From positions 124,001 to 188,000 of the forward strand of contig JAPMXV010000006.1 in the NCBI GenBank assembly GCA_026936335.1: a stretch of 64,000 bases of DNA, written 5' to 3'. A program made the translations under genes and the position numbers. Under the pieces are notes generated by a model. The model made no database searches. It saw only the letters and a list, made by a program, of their open reading frames with translations, and was not told the origin of the DNA. Shown one piece after another: positions 10,351 through 23,000 of this stretch (the stretch's first letter is position 1; each line of letters opens with the position of its first letter). Source of the DNA: Mantamonas sphyraenae (taxonomy: Eukaryota > CRuMs > Mantamonadidae).

Positions 10351-13300
10351 CATTCTTCGCGGAGCGGCCCGAGCGTTCTTCGTCGCTTTCGTCGCTGTCG
10401 TGAAACACAAATGCGTTCTTGGACGACGATCCGCTCTCTGAACGAGTCATTTGTTCCTTCAGGGCGCGCTTCTCCTGTTCGGCCAAGCGTGCTGCAGTGG
10501 CACTGCGTGCGCGAGAGCTCTGCGCCGCACCCGGTTGCATTGTGTCCATGGTTGCTTCCAGCTCACGTGTGAACTTTTTGTACTGTGCGCGATCAAAGTC
10601 GGTCAGTCCTTCTGCGTTCATCGCCACGCGCTTGCTCTTGACCATGGTGCGGTACACCTCCAGTCGCTCCGGTGTCGCAAGTCCGCTCGTCTGCTGTTTG
10701 GCTGCGTCGCGGATCACCTCGTTGATACGGTCAATCCACGTCTCCAGCTCGTCCGCTTCGCCTTGGAACACAAATGCACGGTCGTTGCGATCGTTAAGGA
10801 TGGTGAAGCACGTGTCCACGTCGCCGCCCTTGCCTCCCTTGATGCACATGGCGTCAGGACCAGCCACGTTCACCTCGCCCGTCGGAAAGTCTGCCTTGTC
10901 GTTGCGGTAGATCATGATCACGCCCGACGAGTGCAACTTGAGATATCGCTTCTTGAACTTGAATGGGAACTCATTCGACCGCTTTGACCACTTGCCTTCC
11001 AGAACCACCTCTGCCCCATCGGGCACAGGCCTGGACCACTGGAATGCGTTGCCGACTGCACTGTCCTCGCCGCTGCCGCCGCTGTAGCTGCTGCTGCTGC
11101 TCCTCCTGCTGCTATTGCCAGATGAAGACGAGGAGGACCCAGCTTCATCCGTGCTGCTGAGTCGTTCCATCGCGCTCGGCAGCAGCGACTGGTTGGTGCT
11201 CGAGCGCCTGTCCATTGTGTTCTGTGTGCTCTTGCGGATGTGTACGGACTTGTTCATCACCTCGTTGATGCTGTCCAGCCACCCGACACGGTCCTTTAGG
11301 CCATCCACCATGAACGTGTGCTCTTCACCGTTCTTGTCCGTCACCGTAAACATACGATGGGCATCCGACGTTCCATCATCCACAGCCACCACATCGACAT
11401 CCGGCGAGTCCAGGCGGATGGTTTCGGCCGGCGCCTCTGTGCTCATGGAGCGGATCTGCGCCGTCGAGAAAATGTACAGAGAGCCCTTGGAGGTGAGCAC
11501 GGCGTAGCGCTTCTTGAAGTTGACCTTGGCCGCGCCGCCTCCAAATGCGCTCATGCGTTTGGCCATGCTGTTCATGGTGGCCTTTTGCAGGAAGCTGGCG
11601 TGCACCTTTGCGCTGAGATCCACTGCCCCAGCCACCGACTGGTTGGCGGCGCTAAGGTACGAGTCACGGCCCTTGTGAAGGGTATTGAGCACATCATCGA
11701 TGGCATTGATCCACTCGTCCATCTCGTACACGTCCAGCGCCTTCAGATAATATGTGCGGTCGGTGTAATTCGCATACACGTCCAGGCCAAACTCGTTGCT
11801 GTCCGACACGCGCACCGATGAGTTGACTCCTTCCAGATTGATCTCTCCCAACGGATCCACCAGGTGCTTCTGGTCTTTGTAGTACACAAAGCGACCGTTG
11901 TCACACAGGACAAAGTACCGCTTCTTCCAGGACCGGGTCAGCTGGTTGTTCGACTGCAGCTGCAGATAGCCTGACTGCACAATATACTCCATCAAGATGC
12001 CCTTGGTTGACACCTTTTGCTGTGTGTGGTGGTGGTGTGCAAACGGTCGGGGTTAGTCCAGGTGTTTGTCGTCCTCTCCCGCACGCCAACCTCTTCCCAA
12101 CGCCGCCTTGTGCAGCTACGTACACAGTATGCAGCTGCCTGTTCCTGAAGGAGAGACACCCATGCGTCGAGTTCCTTCTCGGAAGCGGCAGCAAGGTACA
12201 CAGTGGTGTCGATGGACTCGATGACAAAGCAAAAGGCAGAATCGGCCTCCGTGGAGGGCACCTTGCGAACCACGCAGCCGTCCTTGAAATTGACTTCGTC
12301 CTGCGGCATCTGGTCCGACTTGTCGGCATAGGCGTGCAGGTAACCGCTGTCAAACAGCTTGTAGTAGCGCGTCTTTGCCGCTCGGCGAGACCAGCCCTTC
12401 TTGTACTGCTTCAGGAAACCCTCCTTCTTGACAGTCTGCACGGTGAAGGAGCGCTTGTTGCCACTTCGCCTGTTGCCCACCGTGTTCAATAGATTCTGTT
12501 TGGCCTGGGCGGAGTACTCGGACGACACGCCGACCTCCTTGGTGCACTGGGCAACAAAGGTACGCAGAACACCAGAATCACCCTCCTCCTCCAGACGACT
12601 GGTCAGCGGTTCCTCCAGCTTGGTCATGGTACGGTGGAGCACTTGGAGCGACCCGAGCACCTCTTCGATGCCGATGCCAAACGGGACGTCTTTCAGGTGC
12701 TCGTTGTAGTCCAAGACCTCGTTCACGAACGTCAGCAGCTCGTTGGTGTGGTCTTCAATGAGCGGATTCAGCACGCTCAAATGCTCCTCCTTGCCTTGGA
12801 ACACTGTGCCCGCCGCCACGTTCTGCAGCACCTTGGCACACAGCACCAGGATCTTGCGGCCCGATGCTGTTGGCCGGTCCCCAATCATATCCACGGACTC
12901 GGGAGCCACCAACACAGGGCACAGGAACGACTGAAAGAGGAAGGAGACCACCATTTTGTGGGGAGTGGTCACGTCCAGGCGTTCCAGCTGCGTGGTCATC
13001 AGCTTCATGAGGACACGCACTTGGCGTGGCAGCTGGCGCGGCGCAGAGAACCACAGGTGCAGGATGTTTGTCACATCGTCCTGCAGCATCTTCAGATTCG
13101 CTTCCTGTTCAATGTTGGTGGTCTTTCGCGGATCGACCTGCGCAAGGAGATGGAGGAAAGGAGCGGGTTAGCTTGGAAAAGGAGAGGGCCAGCGGCGAGG
13201 CAGTTTCCGGCGTTCATACGTGGGCACGGCATGCGCACGCACCTCAAACCGGGCCTCCAGAGAGCCAATGTGTGTGACGACGTCGCCAAACAAGTTCTGC

Positions 13301-13874
13301 AGAAAGGGCTTGGACACAGCTCGACAAAACGTGGCCAGCAGTTTGGTGGCCACTCGCCCGCTGCCGAACGCCAGCATCGGGTCCTCTGTGTTCAGTGCAA
13401 CCGCGGCAGTGGAGAGTCAGATCAACGAGCGCGAGCACACGGGGCAACCAAGATAGGAGAATGAGATGTGAGGAGGACGGCGTGGTATGCGCAATGCGGT
13501 ACGAGGAGGGTTGTCGAGAAAGGCACTCGGCAAAACACACCTGCTCCGGCGATTTCGGCGACCAGCACGCGTTCGAGCAGGTCCATGTGCTTGTTGCGGT
13601 ACGCGTAGACGTTGACGAGCGAAGCAGCAGCCTTTTCGGCACCTGTCCCATCGATTGTCTCCAGAAAGCAGTCTGTAAACACCCAACTGTCCGTCAGGAG
13701 CTGCAGCGAACAGGAAGGGCAGGAGGTCAGCGCAGTTCAAAAGAGACACACCCAGCGCCACACTCTCTCACAGGCTCCGCCCAGCAGGGAGCAAAAGCGA
13801 CCATGGCTTTCCATCGCAGGCACACATACATTGAGCAGGTCTTGGTACTCAGCCAAAGACGAGGTTGAAGACAT
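9512..13874 (-). CDS. RasGAP domain, four PH domains and leucine-rich repeats in one protein
   Basis: Exons 13874-13830, 13700-13541, 13385-13243, 13137-12124 and 12019-9512 (1289 residues), all in compatible phase. Residues ~16-330 are a RasGAP domain: N-terminal helices, then SFLFQSFLCPVLVAPE and a KVLQN.A-type helix. The finger loop reads LAFGSGRVATKL, where families have LFRxNSLATKL, so the Arg position is Gly and an Arg appears three residues later. PH domains follow near 358-452, 469-569, 619-709 and 792-894, each ending in the conserved Trp helix (for example DAWVSLL, DEWINAI). A poly-Ser run encoded by CTG/CAG repeats lies near 1020. The last ~215 residues are at least six LRRs (LHLSHNNLSKLP type). 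I know no named protein with this order. It probably binds phosphoinositides and a small GTPase at a membrane. The start is MSSTSSLAEYQDLLN just before a GTATGT donor. Confidence 0.82.
10282..10351 (+). repeat. CTG/CAG repeat encoding poly-Ser in the RasGAP-PH-LRR gene
   Basis: Interrupted CTG/CTA triplets on the plus strand read as AGC/AGT Ser codons on the gene strand, a run of about 20 Ser. Confidence 0.85.
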
Positions 13875-15712
13875 GGACAAAAAGTGTGGGTGGGTTGGTG
13901 GAGCCGCGCAGGTTGGCCCAGCACACGACGCCATGAAGAGCTACCACATTGCCAGCATGGTGTGTGGAGGTGCACAGTTTCTGTTGTTCACCTCCTGGAT
14001 CATCTATGTCAAGTTTGTGCCCTTGCTTCTGGTGCAGGTCGGCCTGCCAAAGACCTTGTTTCCCATCGTTTTGGCCATTGATCTTTTTGCCAACATGCTC
14101 ATCAATCCCATTGCCGTATGTGCCCTTCGGATGTCCACACGCGTTGTTCCATTCTCCCTCATCCTTGTGTCCATGGGTGTGCGCATCTGTGTGTTGCCCT
14201 TTTCTCCCTGTGCGCAGCCCCCGTTCGCGACACTGCCCTCCATTTGTCAACCACACTCCCACGCTCCCCACACATCTGCTGCGTGCCCATTCCGTTGTCA
14301 ATGCCCGCTCACACGCATGAACCTCCACACGCGCACACCTCCGTATCTTTCGTGTGGCAATCCTTCGACGAAAAACATGTGTGTGCGGCGCTGAACAACC
14401 CACATCATCTCTGTGCAATTCCGCTCGACAGGCATTCTCCATGGAATGGCTCGCTCGGGTGCACCAAAAGTTCAGCATGTACTTGTTGGGCATCAACCTC
14501 TTTGCTTCCTTCTGCATCCTGATGACGCCTGTGTTTGCAGACGCAGGCAGCGCCGCAAGCGTGCTGGCCTGTCTCTTTGTCTGGAACATCTCCTCGTCCT
14601 TCCTGCGTGTCCCTCCTCTCTGGCTGGTGTTCCGCCACGTGCCTGCAGCAAAGACACGCACTTCTGTCATGTTGATCTGCCTGGGTCTCGCTGTCGGAGG
14701 TGCCATCCAGCCGCTGCTGGGGTTGGCGCTTGTGAACATCTCGCCCGTGGCCCCGTTCATCGTCAATACTGTCGTGCTCATCATTGTCACGGTGGGCATT
14801 TGGTACGCCGAGAGTGCCCTCATTGAACAGAGTGCCTTTGAGGAGAACCTGCGCCTGGTCCAGGAGGCCGAGGAAGAAGAACAGCCCAAGGATGTCGATT
14901 TCAGTGACAACTCGTACACTTCCCTCGAAGACCATCACCCTTCCAGCAAGGGCAAGGGCAAGAAATCAACACGCAGCCTTCTCAGCGACCAAGACCAGCT
15001 GGAGGCCCCCGCACGTGGCGCGTCTGCCGGAGCCCTTTCGGTGCAGGAAGCCCACCACGACGATGTAGACGAGACGGCGTCCCGGGATGCGTGGAGCGAG
15101 TTCTGGCGAGAGCTTGGATCGAAGTTGGCGGTCAGCTTGGCGGGCGTGCCCCTGGTCTTTATTATGCTGGGCACACTGTTTGTACACGCTGCGTTCGAAG
15201 GCCACTTCTTCTACAGTGCCTTTCGCCAGTTCACCACCGCGCTGCCAGGTAAGGAGAACCTTCCCATCATCAACGACTTTCTGTATCCGATCTTCTTCGG
15301 CGGCTTCTGCCTCATCTACCCGTTTACCTCGTTCATTTCGGGCAAGTACGGAGCGACCACCACGTGCACCATGGGCTGTACCCTGGGTCTCATCGGGGCT
15401 GTGCTCTGCGAGATCCCCACGCCGGCGGGCGTGATTATCGGCAATTTCATCAGTGGCACAGGGTACGGTTCCTGGTACAGCGCCGGCATGAGTGCCGTGT
15501 CCAACATTTCATCCGGCGATTCCGTGGCTCTGGGCGTGTTCTTCAGCATGATGAGCCTTGCTGGCGTCGTGCGCATCGTCGTCAACTTTTTGTTTCCCTT
15601 CAAGGTTCTGGAAGCAGCCTACCTCGTGCTCACGCCTCTCTTCTGGGTCCTTGCTCTCATTTTTCACCTCGTGGGATTGTACATGGCATGGCAGCATCGC
15701 AAGTGGCGATGA
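13873..15712 (+). CDS. 12-TM MFS-type transporter
   Basis: Exons 13873-14115 and 14432-15712 (507 residues from the first ATG; a second in-frame ATG at 13933 lies just before TM1 and is an equally good start). The GTATGT donor and CAG acceptor are both phase 0. Two hydrophobic segments in exon 1 plus four in exon 2 make the first six-helix bundle. A ~100-residue acidic/Ser-rich cytosolic loop follows, then six more segments, as expected for a major facilitator. The second half, with its long loop and GYGSWYSAGMSAVSN segment, resembles GPH/sugar-symporter-like members, but I cannot assign a substrate. If the first ATG is used, its start codon overlaps that of the divergent RasGAP-PH-LRR gene. 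The stop lies only 44 bases before the NCAPH2 start. Confidence 0.75.
14116..14431 (+). other. Intron of 316 bases in the transporter gene
   Basis: A long intron for this window, GTATGT to GACAG. It is C-rich with scattered CAC runs. I see no ORF of note and no recognisable RNA gene in it. Confidence 0.7.
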
Positions 15713-15756
15713 CGCGCGCGCGTTGGGACCACCAAAACAAAACCCTCAAATTGTTC

Positions 15757-17958
15757 ATGCAGGACGTGCAGACTCGCTACAGCCACTTGCTGCAGCCCAT
15801 TCGGTAGGTGCACATTCGCCAGTGAGACCGGGTACAGACACAGCCAATGATGGGAGAGCTCACACCCGTGTTTTTTGCCGCCGCACTGTTGCAGGGATCT
15901 GGCAAGCAACTGGAACATCGACCTGGCCACCGAGCTGGAGGAGTACCTGGACGAGCTGGAAACCATCAAGATCAGCTTTGATGGAGGTGCAACCAATGTC
16001 AACTTTGCTGAGGGTACGTGTGGCCATACGTGTCGAGAGTGACGACGCCAACAATTGGCTAACCCCGCTTCCCAAACCCGTACCCGAACACAGCCGCCCT
16101 GCTCATCCAGGGCTCGGCCTGCATCTACAGCAAGAAGGTGGAATATCTGTATGCCCTTTTGTACCAGACTCTGGACCTGATCATGGAGAAACGGTGCGTT
16201 TTACAGCCACAAGGACGTGCAACGTGCAGAGGCAGCACACTGACACTTTTCCACCGCCCTGAAAAATCCGCCAGCCGTCAAGCTGCTGCTTCGTCGTTGG
16301 ATAAGGAAGGCAACGACGCAGACGCCCTGTTTACAGCAGAGCCCGAGTTTCTCATGCTGGACAACATGATGGAGGGTGAGTGGACTTTGGTGGGACAGGA
16401 GGGACCGCCGCGGGAGAAGCGGGAAAAGGCGGCGTTCGAAATCCGTTTGACGTTTGCGCGCCAAAACAAACAGACACGCTCACACGGAGGGATGGGTTCT
16501 CACACGCGCCCATCGCACACGTGCCCACACACAGAGGCGGAAAACATTGATCTGGTGGATTCTCAATTCAAGAACAAGATCCAGAGGACAGGGATGGCAG
16601 GTCCGAGCCGCGGACGCACAAACAAGCTTCTGGCCGCGCCGCTGGCGCTTCTGAACATGGAGGGCGAGCAGAAGAACGGAGGGGGCTTCCGACTGAACGA
16701 TTGTGTGACACACGCCAACGGAGCACTGCTTCTGGACATCAAAGACCTGCACAACGAACACGCACACGACCTGAGTTTCCAGGACGTCGACCAGAGTTTC
16801 ATGAGCCTGGATGGAGGCGACGACCTGGGCTTTGACGGCTTCGATGGAGGCAACGACATGGGCGACATCTGGGACGAGGTGGGCACGTTTGACGCCCACG
16901 CGGATCCGCTGGCAGCGGTGCAGCGCCAACAGCAGCAGCTGGCTGGCGGAGATGCACAGCAAGCAAACGGAGGGCCGCGCCGGCTGCGCAACAGCGTCAA
17001 GCCACGCACACTGTTCCACATCTACCTGGACTCGGAGTTCAACAGCACCCACGAAGACCCGTGGAGCGTGATGGACCCGCACGAGGTCGTGGAAAGTGGC
17101 GTGAAGCCGTTCCGCAAGTCAAAGGCGGCCCATGTGGACGTGGCTGCTCTGCACCAAAAGAACAAACAGGTCAAGGCGGCAGCAGCAGCAGCCAAGGAGA
17201 ACCAGGAGGAGAATGTGGGCGTGTACGTCAATCCGATTGTGGACCAAAAGCAGGCCCTCAAGTCGCTGGCCGCGCTGCGCAGCTCGTACTTTGGAACCGA
17301 GTTTGCCGAGGCAACGCTGCGCGAGCAGAAGCGCCGCAACACACAAATGCGCCGCGAGCGCAAGGCGTTTGTTGAGCAGGCGCGTGCTCTGGGCCAGGAG
17401 GTGGACCCGTTTGGCGATGGCCTGTGGGATGGCAACGACTACGACGGAGGCGACGACGGCGATTTCGGCGGCGACTACGGCGAGTGGAACACCGCTGGAT
17501 TCAAGGGTCGCTTTGCAGATGGCCAATTTGGCCAGGGGGCGGCCCCACTGGCGCTGGACGAGCTGCTGATGCAGGGGGCAGAAAACACGAGTGTGACGTA
17601 CGACGACCTGTGCAGGGCGCACATCGACGCGTACATTGCATCGGCAAACAAGTACATCCAGCAAACCGACCTGAGCGTGCGTGTGGCGGCGTGGCAGGAC
17701 AAGATCGGGCCCACGTTGGCGGAGCAAGAGACACGCAGGCCGTTTGACATCCGCGAGTACGGCGAGGAGCTGCTCGATCACTTTCCCAAGGGCAAGAAGA
17801 ACGCACACAAGGCTGTGCCGTTTGAAACGCTGGCCAACAGCACCCAGACCTTTGACGTGTGCCGCAACTTTCTGGCCACGCTCCAACTGGCCAACGCTGG
17901 GCAAATTGAAATTGTCCCAGGCGACGAGTTTGGAGAGGTGAGTTTGCGGCGTCTGTGA
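15757..17958 (+). CDS. NCAPH2: Condensin-2 complex subunit H2 (kleisin beta)
   Basis: Exons 15757-15803, 15895-16013, 16094-16193, 16275-16375 and 16535-17958, giving 596 residues (human about 605). The N-terminus reads through [14 protein letters not shown], then [14 protein letters not shown] and [14 protein letters not shown], the most conserved block of condensin-II H2, which docks on the SMC2 neck. The middle is acidic. The C-terminal part keeps the YLDSEF/DPW region, the helix ending [25 protein letters not shown] and [14 protein letters not shown], as in the SMC4-binding winged-helix end. The stop follows [15 protein letters not shown] lies at this point, but the family has a similar MSLRLL segment, so I keep the stop. 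Condensin II compacts mitotic chromosomes; most fungi have lost it. Confidence 0.93.
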
Positions 17959-18026
17959 GTTTGTGGGTTGTGAGCAAAATGGACGCACACTGCGCCGTCG
18001 CACCCACTCCGATCCCCTTCCCATCC

Positions 18027-19009
18027 ATGCAGCAGCGCCGTTTGCACGCTTTCGCTTTCGCGCTGCTCGTTCTGCTTGTGCTCGCAGCTGCGCCTGCCCA
18101 GGGCGTGCTTGTAGAATACAAACACACCACGGTGAGTTTGTGTGTGTGTGGAGATGGCCAAAAGTTGTACGGCCTGCCCACTGACACGCAGCGCTGTGTG
18201 CAAAAATCTCTCCCGACAACTCAGCTTGAGCCCCAGCAAATCGACTTTCAGCGGAGCGGCATGTTCTCGCCTGCCGACGCTCCGGCTTCGCAGGCACCAG
18301 GAAATGGCCATTCGTTCATTTCGGTGGATTGTATGTGTGCAGCGTCTGTGTGTTGCGAGACAAGCCAGTCGGCGGTCCCACCGCCCGCAGTTCACACCCC
18401 CTCCCGCACACTCACACGCACTCACTCACTCACTCACTCACCATCCACACTCACACATGCAGTGACCTTCAAGAGGAGCGACGCTTCGGACGAAGGCTTT
18501 GTAGACATCGTGGCCTTTGACTCGGTGCTGCTTCCGCGCATTGGCTTCAAGGAAGGCGAGGTATGTTGTGCCGGAGCGTTCCGCGTCGTACGCCTGCGGA
18601 CACACGCTCACACACACGCGTCCCCGCCCCGCTTCCTGTGATTCACCCTGTCCTTAGAAAACCCATTTTTGTTGTACACAAACGCTGATGGATGCGGGCC
18701 ACTGTTCCACGCTCCACCACCTGATTCTTCCGGGCGGCGACGATGCAAAGCGCCTGCTTTTCAACGCGCGCCTCTTTCTCAACACGTCCGTGGAACGCGT
18801 GTCCTTCAAGCAGAAGGCCGATGTGTACCGCAGCTCCATCTATTATCTGTACATGGCAAGCTGCTACAAGGGAACCAAGAGTTTGGACGTGCGCGGCCAC
18901 TCTGCCTGGATGAACCCGTTTGGCTACCTCCCTGGAGAATGGTGGGGCTTTGTGCCGGTGAGTTCCCAAAGGCCAACTCCCGCAATCGCAGTGGATTCTC
19001 CTTCCTCCA

Positions 19010-19044
<35 letters not shown>

Positions 19045-19979
19045 TCACGCTTCAAACTCCCCCCCCCCCCCCCGCGACGAAACAGTTCTTTGGCATCATG
19101 GCACTGGCGTACATTTTCCTCTCTCTGGTGTGGTTTGTGTTCTGTGTCATGTACTGGCGCGATATCCTTAAGCTGCAGGTGTACATGAGTGTGCTGCTGC
19201 TGCTGGGCTGGTTGGAAATGACCACCAAGTACGTCGAATGGACCCAGTTCAACGAGACGGGCTCGCACCCGGTCGCCGCCTTTGTCGTCGGCGTCACCTT
19301 TAGCATTATCAAGCGTGCGCTGTCCCGTATGCTCGTCCTTGCCGTTGCCATGGGCTACGGCGTTGTCAAACCCACCCTGGGCTCCGATGGACGCAAGGTC
19401 GTCGTCATCACCCTCATGTACTTTGTGGCTGCGTTCAGCTTTGAAATGGTCAACACCTTTGACCCCAATGTGGCCAAGCAGATGCGCTTCGTCCTCGCCC
19501 TGCCCGTTGCCACTCTCGACTCGGCCATCTACTGGTGGGTCCTTTTTGCCCTGGGCTCCACCTACAAGCAGCTCAAATCTCGCAACCAGAAGATCAAGCT
19601 CAAAATGTACTGGTGGCTCGGCGTCATTCTTGCCGTCAGTGCCCTCCTCTCGGTGGCCATCGGCTCGTACCAGGTCGCCATTGAGTACAACAACCTCCAC
19701 GACCAGGACTGGCACTACCTTTGGCTCGTCGAAGCCTACTGGTACTTTCTCAACTTTTCCATCATGTTTGGCATCTGCCTGTTGTGGCGTCCCACAAAGA
19801 ACAATGCTCGCTACGGCTACAGCGAGCTCGACACCGTTGACCGCGGTCTCGATGCCAGCGACGACGATGACACCGATCTTCAGCTCCACGACATGCGCAT
19901 GCGGCCTGTTCGAGTCGCCACAGACGACGCCGAGCTCGCGCCCACGCCTGGGAACGTCGCAGCGGCCAAGGGAGATTGA
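18027..19979 (+). CDS. TMEM87: TMEM87-type GOLD-domain seven-TM protein (GOST family)
   Basis: Exons 18027-18131, 18192-18330, 18463-18560, 18658-18957 and 19086-19979 (511 residues; human TMEM87A is about 555). The chosen ATG gives a clear signal peptide (HAFAFALLVLLVLAAAPAQG); an upstream in-frame ATG at 17979 would bury it. The lumenal GOLD-like part includes FCCTQTLMDAGHC. It is followed by GYLPGEWWGF and seven membrane helices with the family motifs YWRDILKLQ, IIKRALSRML and GYGVVKPTLG. The C-terminus is acidic and cytosolic. Human TMEM87 proteins act at the Golgi and have been linked to retrograde transport and ion conduction. The smallest intron is 60 bases. The fourth intron carries a TG microsatellite and a C15 run. 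The gene lies 68 bases downstream of NCAPH2 and 63 bases upstream of the secreted protein gene. Confidence 0.9.
19013..19073 (+). repeat. (TG)n microsatellite and C15 homopolymer in TMEM87 intron 4
   Basis: About 15 TG units at 19013-19042 are followed by a run of 15 C at 19059-19073, only 12 bases before the 3' splice site at 19085. The C run stands in the place of a polypyrimidine tract. Confidence 0.9.
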
Positions 19980-20042
19980 GGGAGAGAGAAAAGAGGGAGC
20001 GACTGGACGCCCATCAAAAAACCCAATCTTGCAAACACCAGC

Positions 20043-23000
20043 ATGGATCGCCACGTGGCACTTCTTCTGGTGTTTGTCTCGGCATCGTTGATTGCTTCGA
20101 GCGTCGCCCGTACGTTGCGAACACATGCCACACTGCGCTTCTGTGACCTGGATGTCCCCATGCACCCCCTGCTGCAAACTCACCCCCTTTCTTCCGTTCA
20201 CCTGCGCACAGAAGTCCCGGACGACGGTTCTGCAGTCCCAATCGCCACCTCGGCCAACATTGCGTTTACAAACAACAACCTGACACTGACGAGCACGGCT
20301 TCCGGTACGTCACCCACGAAAAGAAGGGCCGGTGTCCTTTTTCTTCGTTTGTTTTTCTTCGGCTGGCTTCGGTGTACGTCCTGCGCCACTCACGCCTCTT
20401 CCCTTCTCGCCACATGCCCATGCTCCACAGGATACGGTAACGTTGGATTCACTTCGTCCATGCTGATCGAGGGCAATGCCACACATGCCTATGGCGTGCG
20501 TTTCCAGGTGCCCAGCGCTGGCAACCAGTTGGCCATCGGCCTCAGCAGCGCAAGCTCTGACTACAGCTTGTCAAGCGCCGACTTTCAGCTGCGCATCGAC
20601 GCCTCAGGCAATGTGGCTGTGGAGTACAAGGGCACCTCTGCCCTGTTGACCCCATGGACGAGTATGCCCACAAACACGGACGTTGATCTGGTCTATTTCA
20701 ACAGCACGGTCCAGTTCTGGATTGGAACCGCCCGCTACTTCAAGTTCATCCAAGTGCCCACCCTGCCCTTGCGCATCGTCGGTACCTGGGATGCCAACAG
20801 TGCACCCGTGACCATGTCTGTCATCAACAGGATTGCTTCGCTGGAGACGGACGTTGCCGACGCCGTGCCCATCAACTGGGACTCGTCCTACGGCATTGTC
20901 ACCGTCAACAATGGCAACGAAATCTGGGGAGTGCTGGCAAACTCTCTCTGCTCTCTCAACAGGACCCTCCAGACGTACAGCGACGGCACTGTGAGCAGTT
21001 TCTCCTGGAAGAATTCTGCCAATGGCGGCAACCAGGGCGGCAATTACAGATTCGAAATCGGCGTTTCCACCATCGTCGGATCGCACACGGCCGCTGTAGA
21101 CACCTGGGACGCGTCGTTGCGCCTCACTGGAAAGCATGGCACACAGCACTGGGGCTACACCTACGCTTACAACGGAGCCACCAGTGACACAGTGCTTATG
21201 TCTACCTCGCGGTACACCGAAGGCACCAAGTGGGAGTACGTCTTTGACAATGGCTACCTCCTGCTCGAAAACAACGACAACCTGGAAACGTTTTTCGAAA
21301 GCTTCTACCAGCCCGGCACGCAATTGGTGGTCAACATCAAGTTGGTGACCGCTGGTACGCGCATGCTCCAGGTGCGCGTCGGCGACATCCCAGGCGCAAG
21401 CCTGTTGGAGCAGCCGCGCGCTGACGCCCTGGACATCTTCTACAACCGGACCAAGTACATTCAGCTGACTGCAAACAGGACCACGATCGCCTCTGGTGGC
21501 GACTCTTTCAAAGCTGGCTTTGTGGCAAACGACATCTTTGATGCCAGCACCAGCAGCGGACGCGCCGTGGGCCTACGCTTTTCAGACGTCAACAGCCTTG
21601 ACCCTGTCTCGTTTGGCTTCCACAACGCTTCGCTTCCAGTCTCGTATCCCTATGTAGCTGCTGAGTGGGACTACTTGCTTTTGTGCAACACTCCACACTC
21701 CAGCGTGTTTCCTTGCACTGCCTACGAAAAGGGCGTCTCGATCCCCCATCTCAGCGGCAACTACCCGAACGAAGTCAACAACTGGGAATTCACCATCCGC
21801 GACGGTTACGTGTGGATCCTGCAGAGCAGTGTGCCAGAGAAGGCAGGAAAGTTCCCTACCCCAGCCACAGGTACCTACAAGGTGGGCATGATTTCAGGTT
21901 CCGGCGCCGGCACGCTCGCCACGCAAATCCGAAAGGTGGACGAGGCGACCAACCCTCCTGCGGCCAACACCCTGACGGCAGCTCCGGACGCTGTAAACTC
22001 AGCCATGCTAAACCCGTTGGTGAACAACACGGCTCTGGCCGGAATCGCCGGTACGAACTACTTTCGGCACGCGTATGCCATTCCTCGTGACCCCACACGC
22101 GTGTACGGTGTCACGTGGAAGGCAAACAGGGGCAGCTCCCAAGACTGGTATGTAGGCCTCAGCCCCAACCCAGACCCGTCCCTTGACGAGACCATTGACG
22201 CGTGGGACATCAACGTGAAGGCCGACATCAACTACTCCAACAGTCTGCTGCGCATGTACGCGCGTACAAACGCCACCGTGGTATCGGATTACTTTGACCA
22301 GCCAAACTCCCAAGAGTACACGTATTCGTTCAAGGTTTTTGGCAATGCTGTGCGCTGGGAGGCGCAAGGCAATATGGAGTATCAATGGGCAACAGGCACC
22401 GCGCCGGAGGGGCCCCTGTACCTTCGTATGGGCATTCTCGGGTATTCCATCTATGACGTGTTCCTCATCAATGACACATTCACGCCCCAGCACGTAGACC
22501 CGCTGGCCATTGTGCCAGACGAGTTCACGGGCATCCACGGCAGTTTCACACCCTCGGAAAACGTGACCAAGTTTGTGAGCTCGTTTGCGCGCGGTGCGGA
22601 CGGAGACTACGCTGCGTCGCCGTACGCCATTCACCGAGACGACACGCGTGAGGTGGGACTGACGTTCCAAGATCTTCCAGGCACTCACAACGCCGCCAGT
22701 ATCCAGGGTGGCTTTGCCAACGACTCTGCCGTCGGCGCGTCCAAGTGGCTGTACCAAGTGTCCTGCGATGTGAACTACGCCAACAATCACGTACGTTGCA
22801 AGTTCCTTCAAGGCCTGGACGAGGAGGTGGTCGGTTCCACGGGTGTCGTGGCACTGTACCCGAACCAGCAATCGGAGCTGCGCATGATTGCGCGTGGCGA
22901 CGAGGTGTGGGTGGAAACCAACTATGGGCGCGTGTTTACGTTCCCAGCAGCCGCTCAGTACCCGATGTACCCTCGCGTGGGGGCAAAGGGACGCTATTTC

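Noticed and set aside
13849-14919. 356-codon minus-strand frame over the transporter
   Set aside because: It crosses the transporter intron and both exons, with no sensible protein features, while the plus strand encodes a complete 12-TM protein.
16138-17958. Unspliced 606-codon frame as the NCAPH2 protein
   Set aside because: It reads through two introns; removing phase-matched GT...AG introns joins blocks that match NCAPH2 from its true N-terminus.
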